The notes: generated by a model not told the origin, from the letters alone. 64,000 nt of DNA from Natronoflexus pectinivorans (GCF_004345615.1 NZ_SLWK01000008.1:123043-187042); one strand, 5' to 3'. Positions 9,398 to 18,906 are shown, numbered from the stretch's first letter. A program made the numbers and translations.

Positions 9398-10090
9398 ATG
9401 CAAAGTCTTATTAATTGGGTGTCTCAGCACGACAGTAAACGTTTATTTATAGTATTATACATTGGGTTATCACTGGTGCTAAGCATTACCATTAGCTTAT
9501 TTTGGCTTTTATTCGCCGTGCTTATTCATTTTATGTTTGAGTTGATCAGGCAAAATCAAATTTATAAAAAACGTAACCAAATATTCCTGGAAAGTTTATG
9601 GGAAACAAAACTTGATTTTGCTTTGGTTATTTTTGCATTATGGTTGGCAATTTATCTTGATTTCATTTTTGGAATTGCCGGTGTTGGAGCATTGGCAAGA
9701 GTCGGTGTTCAATCTGCATCACGCACCGGTTCTGTGGCAGCTAAAGGCGCTGAGATTTCAGCACGTTTTGCAACTTGGAACAGAGCCATCCGAGGAATTT
9801 TACTATCCCTAGATGATGCAGGGAATGCAGCAAAAGCTATCTATCAAAGTAAATCAACAAAGAAAGACTCTAATGAAAATGGAAATGATGCGAACGTCAT
9901 TAACAGTAATCCAGATGAGAATACTAAAGTTTCTACTTCATGGACATGTAAATGGAATGTAGTTGATTACTTGGCAGTTTGCTTGTTCTTGCTAGCTTTT
10001 GTCTTTATTGTGTTGGCTCCTTTTATCCTAAATATCAGTTTTGCAGGTATAATTAGTGTTGCAATGGAGGAGTTTCATCCGTTCCCTTAA
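9398..10090 (+). CDS. unrecognised membrane protein
   Basis: I do not recognise a family. The 230-residue protein has a hydrophobic pair of segments near residues 16-48, another segment at about 70-95 rich in Gly/Ala (GIAGVGALARVGVQ), a hydrophilic Asn/Asp/Lys-rich linker at about 145-178, and a C-terminal membrane span at about 190-220. It stands alone on the plus strand between two hairpins. A TATTTTTG -7-like box lies at 9361-9368 with only a weak -33 element. Codon use looks like its neighbours, so it is probably a real gene; the topology suggests an inner-membrane protein of unknown role. Confidence 0.6.
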   Translation: MQSLINWVSQHDSKRLFIVLYIGLSLVLSITISLFWLLFAVLIHFMFELIRQNQIYKKRNQIFLESLWETKLDFALVIFALWLAIYLDFIFGIAGVGALARVGVQSASRTGSVAAKGAEISARFATWNRAIRGILLSLDDAGNAAKAIYQSKSTKKDSNENGNDANVINSNPDENTKVSTSWTCKWNVVDYLAVCLFLLAFVFIVLAPFILNISFAGIISVAMEEFHPFP

Positions 10091-10150
10091 ATATTTTAAA
10101 TTTGCCTTGTAATCAGTTCTTAAACACGATAGAGCCGAAGTGTGTCTTAA

Positions 10151-10209
10151 AGATTTTTATAGATAATAGATCTTTATCCCGAATGTCTCGGGACAGCATC
10201 TAAAAATCT
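10151..10209. repeat. nested inverted repeat with a TCCCGA/TCGGGA core
   Basis: An outer arm AGATTTTTA (10151-10159) pairs with TAAAAATCT (10201-10209). Inside lies TCCCGA-ATGTC-TCGGGA (10177-10193). Nearly the same core recurs at 40033-40049 and, as a continuous palindrome, at 6280-6297. Confidence 0.6.
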
Positions 10210-10272
10210 ATTTAATTTATTCGATACAAATTTAAACAGTCTCTTATTTTTTTGTAAGTAAAACTAATTTCT

Positions 10273-10674
10273 ATGCCTCAAAAGTATCAATACGAATTGG
10301 AATTTAAAGTGCGCGACTATGAGTGCGACCTGCAGGGAATTGTAAATAACAGTGTTTATCAAAATTACCTGGAACATACACGTCACGAATTTTTGCTAAG
10401 CATAGGACTTGATTTTGCAGATCTGGCACGACGGGATATTTTAGCTGTTGTTGCTCGCGTTGACTTGGCTTATAAGACTCCCCTCAGAAGTGGTGACAAA
10501 TTTGTAGTCCGCCTGAGGGTAGAACACAGTGGAGTAAAGTATATTTTTTATCAGGATATTTACAGACTGCCTGATGAAAAACTATGCCTGAAAGGCATTG
10601 TAACTACCACAAGTATTATAAATGGGAAGTTGGCTGTTTCGGAAGAAATTGTAAGCGCATTGGATAAATTATAA
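10273..10674 (+). CDS. acyl-CoA thioesterase, 4-hydroxybenzoyl-CoA thioesterase-like hotdog family
   Basis: A 133-residue single-domain hotdog protein of the YbgC/FadM-like group, which hydrolyses acyl-CoA thioesters in the cytosol. The active-site helix signature is visible: an Asp at about residue 16, then QGIVNNSVYQNYLEHTRHEF, and a later KTPLRSGDKFVV strand. The length is typical. It is monocistronic and converges with the DUF819 gene, whose stop lies only 11 bp away. A second protein of the same family is encoded at 31094-31504. The physiological substrate is unknown. Confidence 0.88.
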   Translation: MPQKYQYELEFKVRDYECDLQGIVNNSVYQNYLEHTRHEFLLSIGLDFADLARRDILAVVARVDLAYKTPLRSGDKFVVRLRVEHSGVKYIFYQDIYRLPDEKLCLKGIVTTTSIINGKLAVSEEIVSALDKL

Positions 10675-10685
10675 TAAAGAGTGAA

Positions 10686-11819
10686 TTACCTTAAAACCAT
10701 CGAAATAATATATCCCAAATAATTGCCCAAAGCATAACCAATAATCCCAATTGACAACCCGGGAACTACTATTTTTCGATTGTGTAGAGCACCTGCCACC
10801 ATTGGTACAAATGGCGGACTGCAAATCAGTGCAGTAGAGGTAATTATTAAGGTGTCCGCATCCAGACGGAATAGCCGGGAGAATATGACCTGTAAAATGA
10901 GTGACCCCGCTACAGTCCATGCAGCATAATAAACCACCGGAAGAGCAGAAATAACCAGGTTGTTGATGTCGCCCATTGAAGCTACAACCACGCTGAATAT
11001 TAGCACAAAATACATTCCGGATTCAAATGTTTTGGGAGTTTTGTTTACCCTTGGCAATGTGGCCGCCATCAGTGATAAAGTGGTTAAAGAAAGCATTACC
11101 ACAGCCATTCTTGCATTTTCATTAAATAGCAGGGCAATTAAAATAGAAAGCCCTACCAATGCGATAGCCAGAAATATTAGTTGAATTAAGCGCACAAGAA
11201 TTGTGCGCTTAAAAATTCCTTTATATGGTGCCGACTCTAAATACTCTTCTCTTATATTTATATCTGCCAATGGGGCGTATTTTACGCCAAGTAAATATGA
11301 GAAAACCTTTTTGCCCACTGTTACTAAAAACAGCAAATAAAACACACCAATAATCATGTCTGCCGAATGTGTAATAAGGTACATCGTGTCATCGGCATCC
11401 AAAATAAGTTTTAAGGATGCCAGGTTAGGTGTACCTCCGGTAAAAACCCCTACCATTAAGCCACTGATTTTATGTGGTTCCGCAATATAGTCTCGAAATA
11501 TCCAATGCCCGGTAACAATCATAATGGTAACACTCACGATGCCTATCCCCAGGCTTATTAAAGCCGGCTTTGCCATCCGGCTTAGTTGTTTTAAATTGGT
11601 TGAAAATAACATCAAGGGTATAGCCAGTGGGATGGTTATCATGGTCATTAAATCCTGTAATTTGTGGATGTTTTCCGGGAAAAGGCTGCTGTTTCCTGCC
11701 AATGCTCCAATTATGTATGCCAGCACAATGGCACCGATTTTATTTAAAAATCGGTAGCGTTGGCATGCCACCAATATTAAAAATGGAGTAAATATGAAGA
11801 ATATGGCTGATGGTATCAT
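10686..11819 (-). CDS. DUF819 family integral membrane protein
   Basis: A 377-residue polytopic membrane protein with about 10 hydrophobic segments, recognisable as DUF819 (YjcL-like) from the GALAGNSSLFP region, the GVFTGGTPNLASLKLIL block and the C-terminal PPFVPMVAGAL stretch. The family has no settled function; its fold resembles carboxylate or amino-acid transporters. It is the last gene of a tight minus-strand cluster (SatD-like, DUF3307, LrgA, LrgB, DUF819); only 4 bp separate it from lrgB. That arrangement suggests a shared membrane-transport or cell-envelope function with LrgAB. Confidence 0.85.
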   Translation of the reverse strand: MIPSAIFFIFTPFLILVACQRYRFLNKIGAIVLAYIIGALAGNSSLFPENIHKLQDLMTMITIPLAIPLMLFSTNLKQLSRMAKPALISLGIGIVSVTIMIVTGHWIFRDYIAEPHKISGLMVGVFTGGTPNLASLKLILDADDTMYLITHSADMIIGVFYLLFLVTVGKKVFSYLLGVKYAPLADINIREEYLESAPYKGIFKRTILVRLIQLIFLAIALVGLSILIALLFNENARMAVVMLSLTTLSLMAATLPRVNKTPKTFESGMYFVLIFSVVVASMGDINNLVISALPVVYYAAWTVAGSLILQVIFSRLFRLDADTLIITSTALICSPPFVPMVAGALHNRKIVVPGLSIGIIGYALGNYLGYIISMVLR

Positions 11820-11823
11820 CTCT

Positions 11824-12519
11824 TTATTTAATGATTAACCGCAGCAATGGAACCATAATGGCGGTTGCTACCCCCATTAACCCAATGCTTAATCCACTAA
11901 TGGCACCTTGTACAGCTCCCATTTCAATGGCACGAGCGGTGCCGGCACCATGCGAACTGCTTCCCATTGCCAATCCCCGGGCAATTTTACTTGTAATTCC
12001 TGTTTTATCCATAACAAACGGCCCAACCACAGCACCAAAAACTCCTGTTACCACCACAACTACTGCAGTTAAAGGAGGCAAACCACCAAACCTGGCTGAA
12101 ATGCCAATGGCGATGGGGGTTGTTACTGATTTTGGTTCAAGTGAAGCCACCACGGTTTCATCGGCTCCCATCCATCTTGCTATAAATACAACTGAGACAA
12201 TGCCCACAATACTTCCTATGGTTATTGCTGTTAATATTGATAATAAGTTTTTTCGGATAAGATGCACCTGTTCATAAAGACCAAAGCCCAGCGCAACCAC
12301 TGATGGTCCCAGCATAAAATCAATCAGGAAACTCCCCTGTTCAAACGCAGCATATTCTACATCCAACAACAAAAGAGCTCCAATTACAACCAAAATGCTG
12401 GTAAACACCGGATGCAGCAAGTTCAGTTTTGTCCTACGATAAAGCCAGAGTGCAGCCAGGTAGGTTCCTATTACAAATGCAAGAGTGAACGGCTGTATGG
12501 TGAATAGTGTATTAATCAT
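11824..12519 (-). CDS. lrgB: LrgB family membrane protein
   Basis: A 231-residue membrane protein with about 6-7 hydrophobic segments. Family landmarks are the FMLGPSVVALGFGLYEQ block, the SLEPKSVTTPIAIGIS block near the middle, and GSSSHGAGTARA near the end. LrgB works with the small holin-like LrgA. In Firmicutes the pair is linked to autolysis control, and LrgAB/PftAB-type pairs have also been described as pyruvate transporters. Its start overlaps the end of lrgA by 8 bp, indicating translational coupling. The DUF819 gene follows after 4 bp. Confidence 0.92.
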   Translation of the reverse strand: MINTLFTIQPFTLAFVIGTYLAALWLYRRTKLNLLHPVFTSILVVIGALLLLDVEYAAFEQGSFLIDFMLGPSVVALGFGLYEQVHLIRKNLLSILTAITIGSIVGIVSVVFIARWMGADETVVASLEPKSVTTPIAIGISARFGGLPPLTAVVVVVTGVFGAVVGPFVMDKTGITSKIARGLAMGSSSHGAGTARAIEMGAVQGAISGLSIGLMGVATAIMVPLLRLIIK

Positions 12520-12850
12520 TTTTTTTCTCCATGAATTGCTGGATTAATCCTACAGTAATCATAACTAAAACAGTGCTTACGGCCGATGCAGTCACAATTG
12601 CCAGGGTGGCTCCTTTAAAGTAGTGGGCTGTAACCATCAGTCCGGCACCTACCGGAACAAAGAAGAGTGCCATGTGACGTGTAATAAAACAGGCAACGGG
12701 CTTTACTTTTTCAGTGTTTACAATTCTGGTCATTAATGCCACAAAAAGCAACACCATTCCAATAACGCTTCCGGGTATAATCTCTCCAAATAATTTGCTG
12801 ATTAGTATGCCTATGGCATAAAAAAGAAATATAATGAAAATGCCGTACAT
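12512..12850 (-). CDS. lrgA: CidA/LrgA family holin-like protein
   Basis: A 112-residue protein with four hydrophobic segments. The family block IPGSVIGMVLLF (about residues 25-37) and the LFFVPVGAGLM block are clear. It is the small partner of LrgB and overlaps that gene by 8 bp. The upstream DUF3307 gene ends 9 bp before its start, so it lies inside one transcription unit. Export of small metabolites such as pyruvate, or control of cell lysis, are the known roles of the family; which applies here is not visible. Confidence 0.92.
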   Translation of the reverse strand: MYGIFIIFLFYAIGILISKLFGEIIPGSVIGMVLLFVALMTRIVNTEKVKPVACFITRHMALFFVPVGAGLMVTAHYFKGATLAIVTASAVSTVLVMITVGLIQQFMEKKND

Positions 12851-12859
12851 GCTTTTGTT

Positions 12860-13579
12860 TTATAAAAATTGGAGCACAAATATCCCAATAATTATGGCAA
12901 TTCCAAAACTCAGGAGGGTGCCGGTGAGTACATATTCCGATTTAACTGCATCTTTCTCTCCAAACCTTAGAATTGATTTGGCGGCAATTAAAAACCCCAC
13001 AGCCTCGTATCGTCCGGTAAGAATGAATGTAAGGGTGAGAAGTCGTTCCAGGTTGCCAATTAGTTTTCCGGCGTTGGGTAGTTCTCCCGGCTCATTTTCA
13101 TTGATGGGGGCAGACACCTTATAAAGATGAAGAATCTCTCTAATTAATATGTTTGATGGTTTTAAGCAAAAGAGGAAGGCTGCTATGATAATGATTTCTG
13201 TATCAGTTAGCGGAAGCAAGAACCAGGGGTTTAGGTCGAAGTAGGAACCATAGATGAAGGTAACATACATAATGATGCCTACGTGAATAAACTGGTCAAT
13301 AAAGAAAATGTATCGTTTAAGCTTTTTTACACCGGAAAATTTGATTTTAAGATAATCAATAGCAGCGTGCAACAGAGTTATTATTGCCGATGCAAAAATA
13401 AATTTCCACTGAAACGAAAGCAGCCAAGAAGTAATAAATACAATCAACAGATGAGCTGAAAAGTACCGGCTTTTTATGCCCGAATTATTTCTGCTTTCAA
13501 CCCACTTATCGGTTTGGAAGAAGAAATCGGCCAATAAATGAGCCATCAGTTGGAGGGTTAGGAGTTGGTAAAAGCTCAT
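12860..13579 (-). CDS. DUF3307 domain membrane protein
   Basis: A 239-residue protein. The N-terminal 120 residues match DUF3307: LMAHLLADFFFQTDKW, a KSRYFSAHLL block, and LLHAAIDYLKIK with hydrophobic flanks. The C-terminal half has more membrane segments (for example GTLLSFGIAIIIGIFVLQF). Its ATG overlaps the stop codon of the upstream SatD-like gene in an ATGA, so the two are translationally coupled; this coupling is common for DUF3307/SatD pairs. Function unknown. Downstream lie lrgA, lrgB and DUF819 at very short spacing. Confidence 0.88.
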   Translation of the reverse strand: MSFYQLLTLQLMAHLLADFFFQTDKWVESRNNSGIKSRYFSAHLLIVFITSWLLSFQWKFIFASAIITLLHAAIDYLKIKFSGVKKLKRYIFFIDQFIHVGIIMYVTFIYGSYFDLNPWFLLPLTDTEIIIIAAFLFCLKPSNILIREILHLYKVSAPINENEPGELPNAGKLIGNLERLLTLTFILTGRYEAVGFLIAAKSILRFGEKDAVKSEYVLTGTLLSFGIAIIIGIFVLQFL

Positions 13580-14259
13580 GATTTAAGGTTTTTAATGATG
13601 GTCGAAAACCGATTTACGGTTTTCTCAATGGCATTCCAGCCGGCAGCTGTAGAGTGTTGATTGATGGTTGGTTGCGATACTTTTAAGATTTTTGCTACTT
13701 CAGCTTCGCTTTTTCCGGATAGCCTGTGGTAGAGGACTTCGCATTGTCGGGCTGTGCAACGCGCAATGATAACATCAAGCAGCGCCAGTAGGGGTTCACT
13801 CTCTTCTGTTATCTGTTTCTGCGAAGAGTCAATAAAAAGGGTCGATTTTATAATTTTTCGCTCTTTATAAACTTTGGTGTTTAGGTTGATAAGCCTGCCC
13901 GACATGTAAATGGCTTCTCCATCAATAATTCCCCTTCGCGCGTCAAATCTGGTTATGCTCCCCAAGCCCATTGCAAGGCGTATTCCATGTATTTTAAAGT
14001 GGCGGACTCCAATTACTCCCGAACGCGTGTTTATTGAAAGCGATTTTATGAAGGTTTTTATAATCAGCACTATTCTTAAAGCCTCTTCAGGATTTTCAAG
14101 GTAGCATTCAATATAGTCTCCCTTGATAACACGTGCATAAACGCCATGTTCTTTTTTCAGAACTCTAATAAGCCGCCTGAACCCTTTTGCAAGTGTTTCT
14201 CTGCCTTTGTCTGTTAATGATGTAGAAGCTATTATATCTCCGGAAATGGTAGCTCTCAT
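13576..14259 (-). CDS. SatD-family protein with C-terminal helix-turn-helix
   Basis: I chose the internal ATG at 14259 because the protein then begins MRATISGDIIAST, as SatD-like proteins do; an upstream ATG at 14304 would add 15 unlikely residues. The 227 residues show an N-terminal domain reminiscent of a nucleotide-cyclase-like fold (SGDIIAS, KGDYIECYL, RLAMGLG, DGEAIYMSGRLI). They end in a LuxR/sigma-like HTH (ARQCEVLYHRL, SEAEVAKILKVSQPTINQH). It is the first gene of a five-gene minus-strand unit and overlaps DUF3307 by 4 bp. The HTH suggests it regulates this operon, but no operator is identified. Function is inferred only. Confidence 0.8.
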   Translation of the reverse strand: MRATISGDIIASTSLTDKGRETLAKGFRRLIRVLKKEHGVYARVIKGDYIECYLENPEEALRIVLIIKTFIKSLSINTRSGVIGVRHFKIHGIRLAMGLGSITRFDARRGIIDGEAIYMSGRLINLNTKVYKERKIIKSTLFIDSSQKQITEESEPLLALLDVIIARCTARQCEVLYHRLSGKSEAEVAKILKVSQPTINQHSTAAGWNAIEKTVNRFSTIIKNLKS

Positions 14260-14723
14260 GTTAATATGGTATAGGTTGTTCAAATTTAGTGATTTAACTG
14301 GCAATATTTATGGTTGTTGTGTGTTTTTTTGCTTTAGCTTCTATAATGGGAATGAAAACGCTTACAATTTTACTTTAACACATTCGATATTATTCATTTG
14401 GGTAATGATGTTTTTGCCCATAAATTCGCTTTATATACTTTTTCATATTACGTTGCCCTATGCTGATGATGTCGCCTCGTTGGAGCTATACAAACCTTCC
14501 TTTTTTAAAGCATGGTCATTTTGCGAAATAACTCAAAGGACAATCCTAATCTGGCAAATTAGAAATAATGTATTAATATCAGCAAATAAACCTATGAAAT
14601 ATAAATATAAGTAAAAACACTTATAAAAGGATTTAATAAGTTTTTAAACCTATCTTATAACTGTTGTTTGTTCAGATGTTGGAATAGAATCGTTTTAAAT
14701 ATATGTGGGTATTTTTCATTTTC

Positions 14724-14747
14724 TTTTAACCACCTGCGTGGTTAAAA
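14724..14747. repeat. inverted repeat in the gap upstream of the thi promoter
   Basis: TTTTAACCAC and its exact complement flank a CTGC loop. It sits between the divergent SatD-like gene and the thi operon (gap 14260-14846) and could be an operator or part of a terminator. I see no credible gene in the rest of this gap. Confidence 0.5.
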
Positions 14748-14846
14748 GATTGACATATTTGCACTTAATAACAAAAACCGCATAAATCATGTTAATTTTT
14801 CTCTTATGAGCATCCTTCTTTTTTTCCTTAAACAGCAATGCGGCTA

Positions 14847-14876
14847 TTGTTTATCTCTTCAAAAAATATATATTTG
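14847..14876 (+). promoter_or_regulatory. promoter of the thiamin operon
   Basis: TTG at 14847-14849, exactly 19 bases, then TATATTTG at 14869-14876. This is a perfect match to the Bacteroidota promoter consensus and ends 16 bases before the TPP aptamer begins, so transcription should start just ahead of the riboswitch. Confidence 0.85.
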
Positions 14877-14892
14877 CATCATCAACAAGAAT

Positions 14893-14966
14893 GACAGGGG
14901 TGCCAATAAGCGGCTGAGATCATACCCTTGAACCTGATACGGTTAATACCGTCGAAGGGAGTCTTA
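14893..14966 (+). ncRNA. TPP riboswitch (THI-box) aptamer
   Basis: The canonical aptamer segments occur in order: GGGGTGCC (14897), GGCTGAGAT, ACCCTTGAACCTGAT, and GGTTAATACC...GAAGGGA. It senses thiamin pyrophosphate and should lower expression of the thi operon. The first coding sequence (thiS) begins 320 bases downstream, an unusually long leader. A dispersed repeat lies in that stretch and no obvious intrinsic terminator is visible, so the expression platform is unclear. Confidence 0.97.
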
Positions 14967-15036
14967 GTGTATTTATTTTCATGTGTTTATTATTTGTTTT
15001 TAAATAGCCACATAGAACTCCCCAGAAAATCATATT

Positions 15037-15071
15037 CCTGTGTATCGAAGAGTTTACCATGGCTCGTTTCA
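15037..15071 (-). repeat. third copy of the TGAAACGAGCCAT repeat
   Basis: Read on the minus strand it is TGAAACGAGCCATGG, then a short variable stretch with CTCTTCGA, then ACACAGG. This aligns with the start of both copies at 6178 and 6326. It lies between the TPP aptamer and thiS. Confidence 0.55.
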
Positions 15072-15286
15072 CCTGTTGAATTCTGTTGTTTTATTTTATT
15101 TACGTAAGTCGGGATGATTGATTCCGGTTTTGACTTGTGACTAATTTGTTGCGGTTTGCTGATTTCTTTAATCCCATGCAGGCCTTTTTAATGGTTTGGT
15201 TACGAGGCGGTTTTTGTCTGATGGTTTTTATTGACTATGCGTAATAGGCTTTGGAAAATTTGATTTGCCAAATAAAGTGTTCAATT

Positions 15287-15484
15287 ATGAGAATAACAGT
15301 AAACGGAAAAGAGACAGAATTCAGTAAAACTTACCTTTTGGATTTATTGTCGGATATGGGAGTTCCCCTCAACGGCCTTGCTGTTGCGGTGGGCAGCAAA
15401 ATTATTCCCCGAGACCAATGGGAAGCTCATTTGTTAAAAGAAAACGATGAGGTGATGCTCATTGGCGCTACCCGCGGAGGTTGA
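15287..15484 (+). CDS. thiS: sulfur carrier protein ThiS
   Basis: A 65-residue ubiquitin-like carrier ending in the required Gly-Gly (IGATRGG), which becomes a thiocarboxylate that donates sulfur to the thiazole ring. I chose the ATG at 15287 (MRITVNGKE) over an upstream TTG because it gives the normal size and start. It is the first gene of the thi operon, 320 nt behind the riboswitch and 47 bp before thiC. Its partners ThiF, ThiG and ThiH are encoded at the operon's far end. Confidence 0.95.
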   Translation: MRITVNGKETEFSKTYLLDLLSDMGVPLNGLAVAVGSKIIPRDQWEAHLLKENDEVMLIGATRGG

Positions 15485-15516
15485 GGATTACTATTTCTGA
15501 ACTTATAAACCAGTAA

Positions 15517-17226
<1,710 letters not shown>

Positions 17227-17230
17227 ACCA

Positions 17231-17836
17231 ATGTTGATAGTCATCACACATCCATCCATTTTGCGTAATGAAGCAGCGGCCATTACCGCGCTTCTGAACA
17301 GCGGTGCCTGTTACATACACATCCGCAAACCGGGTGCATCCGATGAAGAAGTTTTCAGGTTAATGCAATCAATCCCTGAAAAGTATTATTCAAAACTCAC
17401 CATGCACTATCATTTTAATGTGGCATTGAAACTGGGTTTAGGAGGATTACATAACAGCAGCCATTTTAAAGCGCCACAGGTTGCGGGTGTGAGGCAGAGT
17501 GCGGGTTGTCACTCGTTAGAGGAGGTTTTTGTAAACGATAGAAAGTCGTTGGATTACATGTTTTTGAGTCCTGTTTTTAATAGCATTTCCAAAGTGGGTT
17601 ACTGTTCTGCTTTTTCACGTGAGGAGTTGATTGCATTTTTTCAGGAAAGAGGGGGGCAGCAAGCTCCGGTTATTGCCCTTGGTGGCATTTCAATGGATAA
17701 TGTTGCAGAAATTAAAAGCATGGGGTTTTCGGGTGCGGCATTGCTTGGGAGTGTGTGGAGATTGAATGGACTTGTTGCTGATGTAAAAGCAACCGCCGAA
17801 AACTTTACAAACGCATATCACATATGGAAGCAGTAG
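17231..17836 (+). CDS. ThiE/TenI-like protein, degenerate at catalytic motifs
   Basis: A 201-residue TIM-barrel protein related to thiamin phosphate synthase. The barrel pattern is present (CYIHIRKPGA, GLGGLHNSSH, DYMFLSPVFNSISK, VIALGGIS). However, the residues that bind substrate in true ThiE are missing: the NDxxD-like segment reads MHYHFNVAL, the HLGxxD segment reads GLHNSSH, and the TxTK loop is absent. A full ThiE is encoded at 18907-19560. It may therefore be a non-catalytic or altered-function paralogue like TenI. It starts 4 bp after thiC and overlaps thiD by 13 bp. Confidence 0.75.
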   Translation: MLIVITHPSILRNEAAAITALLNSGACYIHIRKPGASDEEVFRLMQSIPEKYYSKLTMHYHFNVALKLGLGGLHNSSHFKAPQVAGVRQSAGCHSLEEVFVNDRKSLDYMFLSPVFNSISKVGYCSAFSREELIAFFQERGGQQAPVIALGGISMDNVAEIKSMGFSGAALLGSVWRLNGLVADVKATAENFTNAYHIWKQ

Positions 17837-18564
17837 TATCAATAGGAGGCTGGGACCCTTGCGGTGGAGCCGGACTGGGAGCCGATATTAAAACATTTGA
17901 GAGGTTGGGTATGCGAGGAATGGGTGTCTGTTCTGCCATCACCAGTCAGGCTCATAACCGTTTTGACAGCCTGCGGTGGACATCTCAGAAGGTTATAAGC
18001 TCCCAATTGGAATCGCTTTTGATGAGTTACTCCATTAAAGCGGTTAAGTTTGGGATTATAGAATCGCCTGAAGTGCTGCATGAATGCATTATTCAGATAA
18101 AAAGGGCGAATCCGGATGCGATAATAGTGTGGGACCCTGTGATTAAGGCTTCTGCCGGTTTCTGCTTTCACGAAAGCAGAGCCAGGGAGGGACTGTTGGA
18201 TGTTTTAAACGTGGTGAATTTGGTGACTCCAAACATTCCCGAGGCTCAATGGTTGTTTGGCGCGTCCAATGCTTCGGATATTCAGAAAAAAATGGAAAAA
18301 TCTGGATTGAAAGCCGTTGCGTTAAAAGGAGGCCATGCCGAAAATCATGCCAACGATTTGCTGATTCAACCTGATTCTGTCGAAGTGATAAAAGGAGAGC
18401 GGTACAATAATCCCGGAAAGCATGGTAGTGGCTGCGTGTTTTCAGCGGCTATTTGTGCTTTATTGGCTAAAGGTAAATCTTTATCAGAAGCTTGTAGGGA
18501 AGCAAAGAAATATACTGAGCGTTTTATCCTCTCTTCAAATGAGTTGTTGGGGTGGCATTTTTAA
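17824..18564 (+). CDS. thiD: hydroxymethylpyrimidine/phosphomethylpyrimidine kinase
   Basis: A 246-residue ribokinase-fold kinase that phosphorylates HMP and HMP-P in the pyrimidine branch. Landmarks: SIGGWDPCGGAGLGADIKTF at the N-terminus (usually GSDSSGGAG; here WDPCGGAG), WDPVIKASAG, VTPNIPEA, ALKGGHA and GKHGSGCVFSAAI, the last containing the catalytic-loop GSGC. It overlaps the ThiE-like gene by 13 bp, so translation is coupled. A 182-bp repeat element separates it from thiE. Confidence 0.93.
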   Translation: MEAVVSIGGWDPCGGAGLGADIKTFERLGMRGMGVCSAITSQAHNRFDSLRWTSQKVISSQLESLLMSYSIKAVKFGIIESPEVLHECIIQIKRANPDAIIVWDPVIKASAGFCFHESRAREGLLDVLNVVNLVTPNIPEAQWLFGASNASDIQKKMEKSGLKAVALKGGHAENHANDLLIQPDSVEVIKGERYNNPGKHGSGCVFSAAICALLAKGKSLSEACREAKKYTERFILSSNELLGWHF

Positions 18565-18693
18565 GGTTGTTGTTTGAAGTTTTATGTTCGATGTTCGATG
18601 TTCAAAGTTTGAGGTTTGAGGTTTCGGTGAGAATGGTGGAAAGGTTATGAGGTTATTGTTCTAAGTTTAATCAGGGAATGTTTTGTCAAATAT

Positions 18694-18875
18694 CTAGTGC
18701 CATGTCAAATTTGAATTGTAGCCAGCGCTCACCCCTAGCCCCGTTCGGCTGAGACTTCGGTGTGAGACTTCGGTGTGAGCTCAGTCGAACACTCAGTCGA
18801 ACACTCACTTCGAAGCCTAGGGGAAAGCCAAACGTGCTATATTAACCCGTCAATATATGATTGACTTGACACTAG
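18694..18875. mobile_element. MITE-like element inside the thi operon
   Basis: Imperfect terminal inverted repeats of 15 bp (13 identical) lie at 18694-18708 (CTAGTGCCATGTCAA) and 18861-18875 (complement of CTAGTGTCAAGTCAA). Inside are a second inverted pair, CCCCTAG/CTAGGGG (18732-18738 and 18817-18823), a duplicated GAGACTTCGGTGT and a duplicated CAGTCGAACACT. There is no coding capacity. It fills most of the 342-bp gap between thiD and thiE. No target-site duplication is evident by eye. Confidence 0.55.
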
Positions 18876-18906
18876 CTTTTTATACATCTAAAAATCTAGT
18901 AATTAT

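Noticed and set aside
11810..12277. 155-residue plus-strand frame opposite lrgB
   Set aside because: Antisense to a clear LrgB gene; its Pro/Thr/Met-rich translation is what a shadow of membrane-protein codons looks like.
14207..14614. Open frame of 135 residues on the plus strand
   Set aside because: It overlaps the start of the SatD-like gene on the other strand, has no recognisable domain or ribosome-binding site, and its composition looks like translated AT-rich spacer.
15251..15286. N-terminal extension of ThiS from a TTG codon
   Set aside because: ThiS proteins start directly at the beta strand MRITVNGKE; the extension matches nothing in the family.
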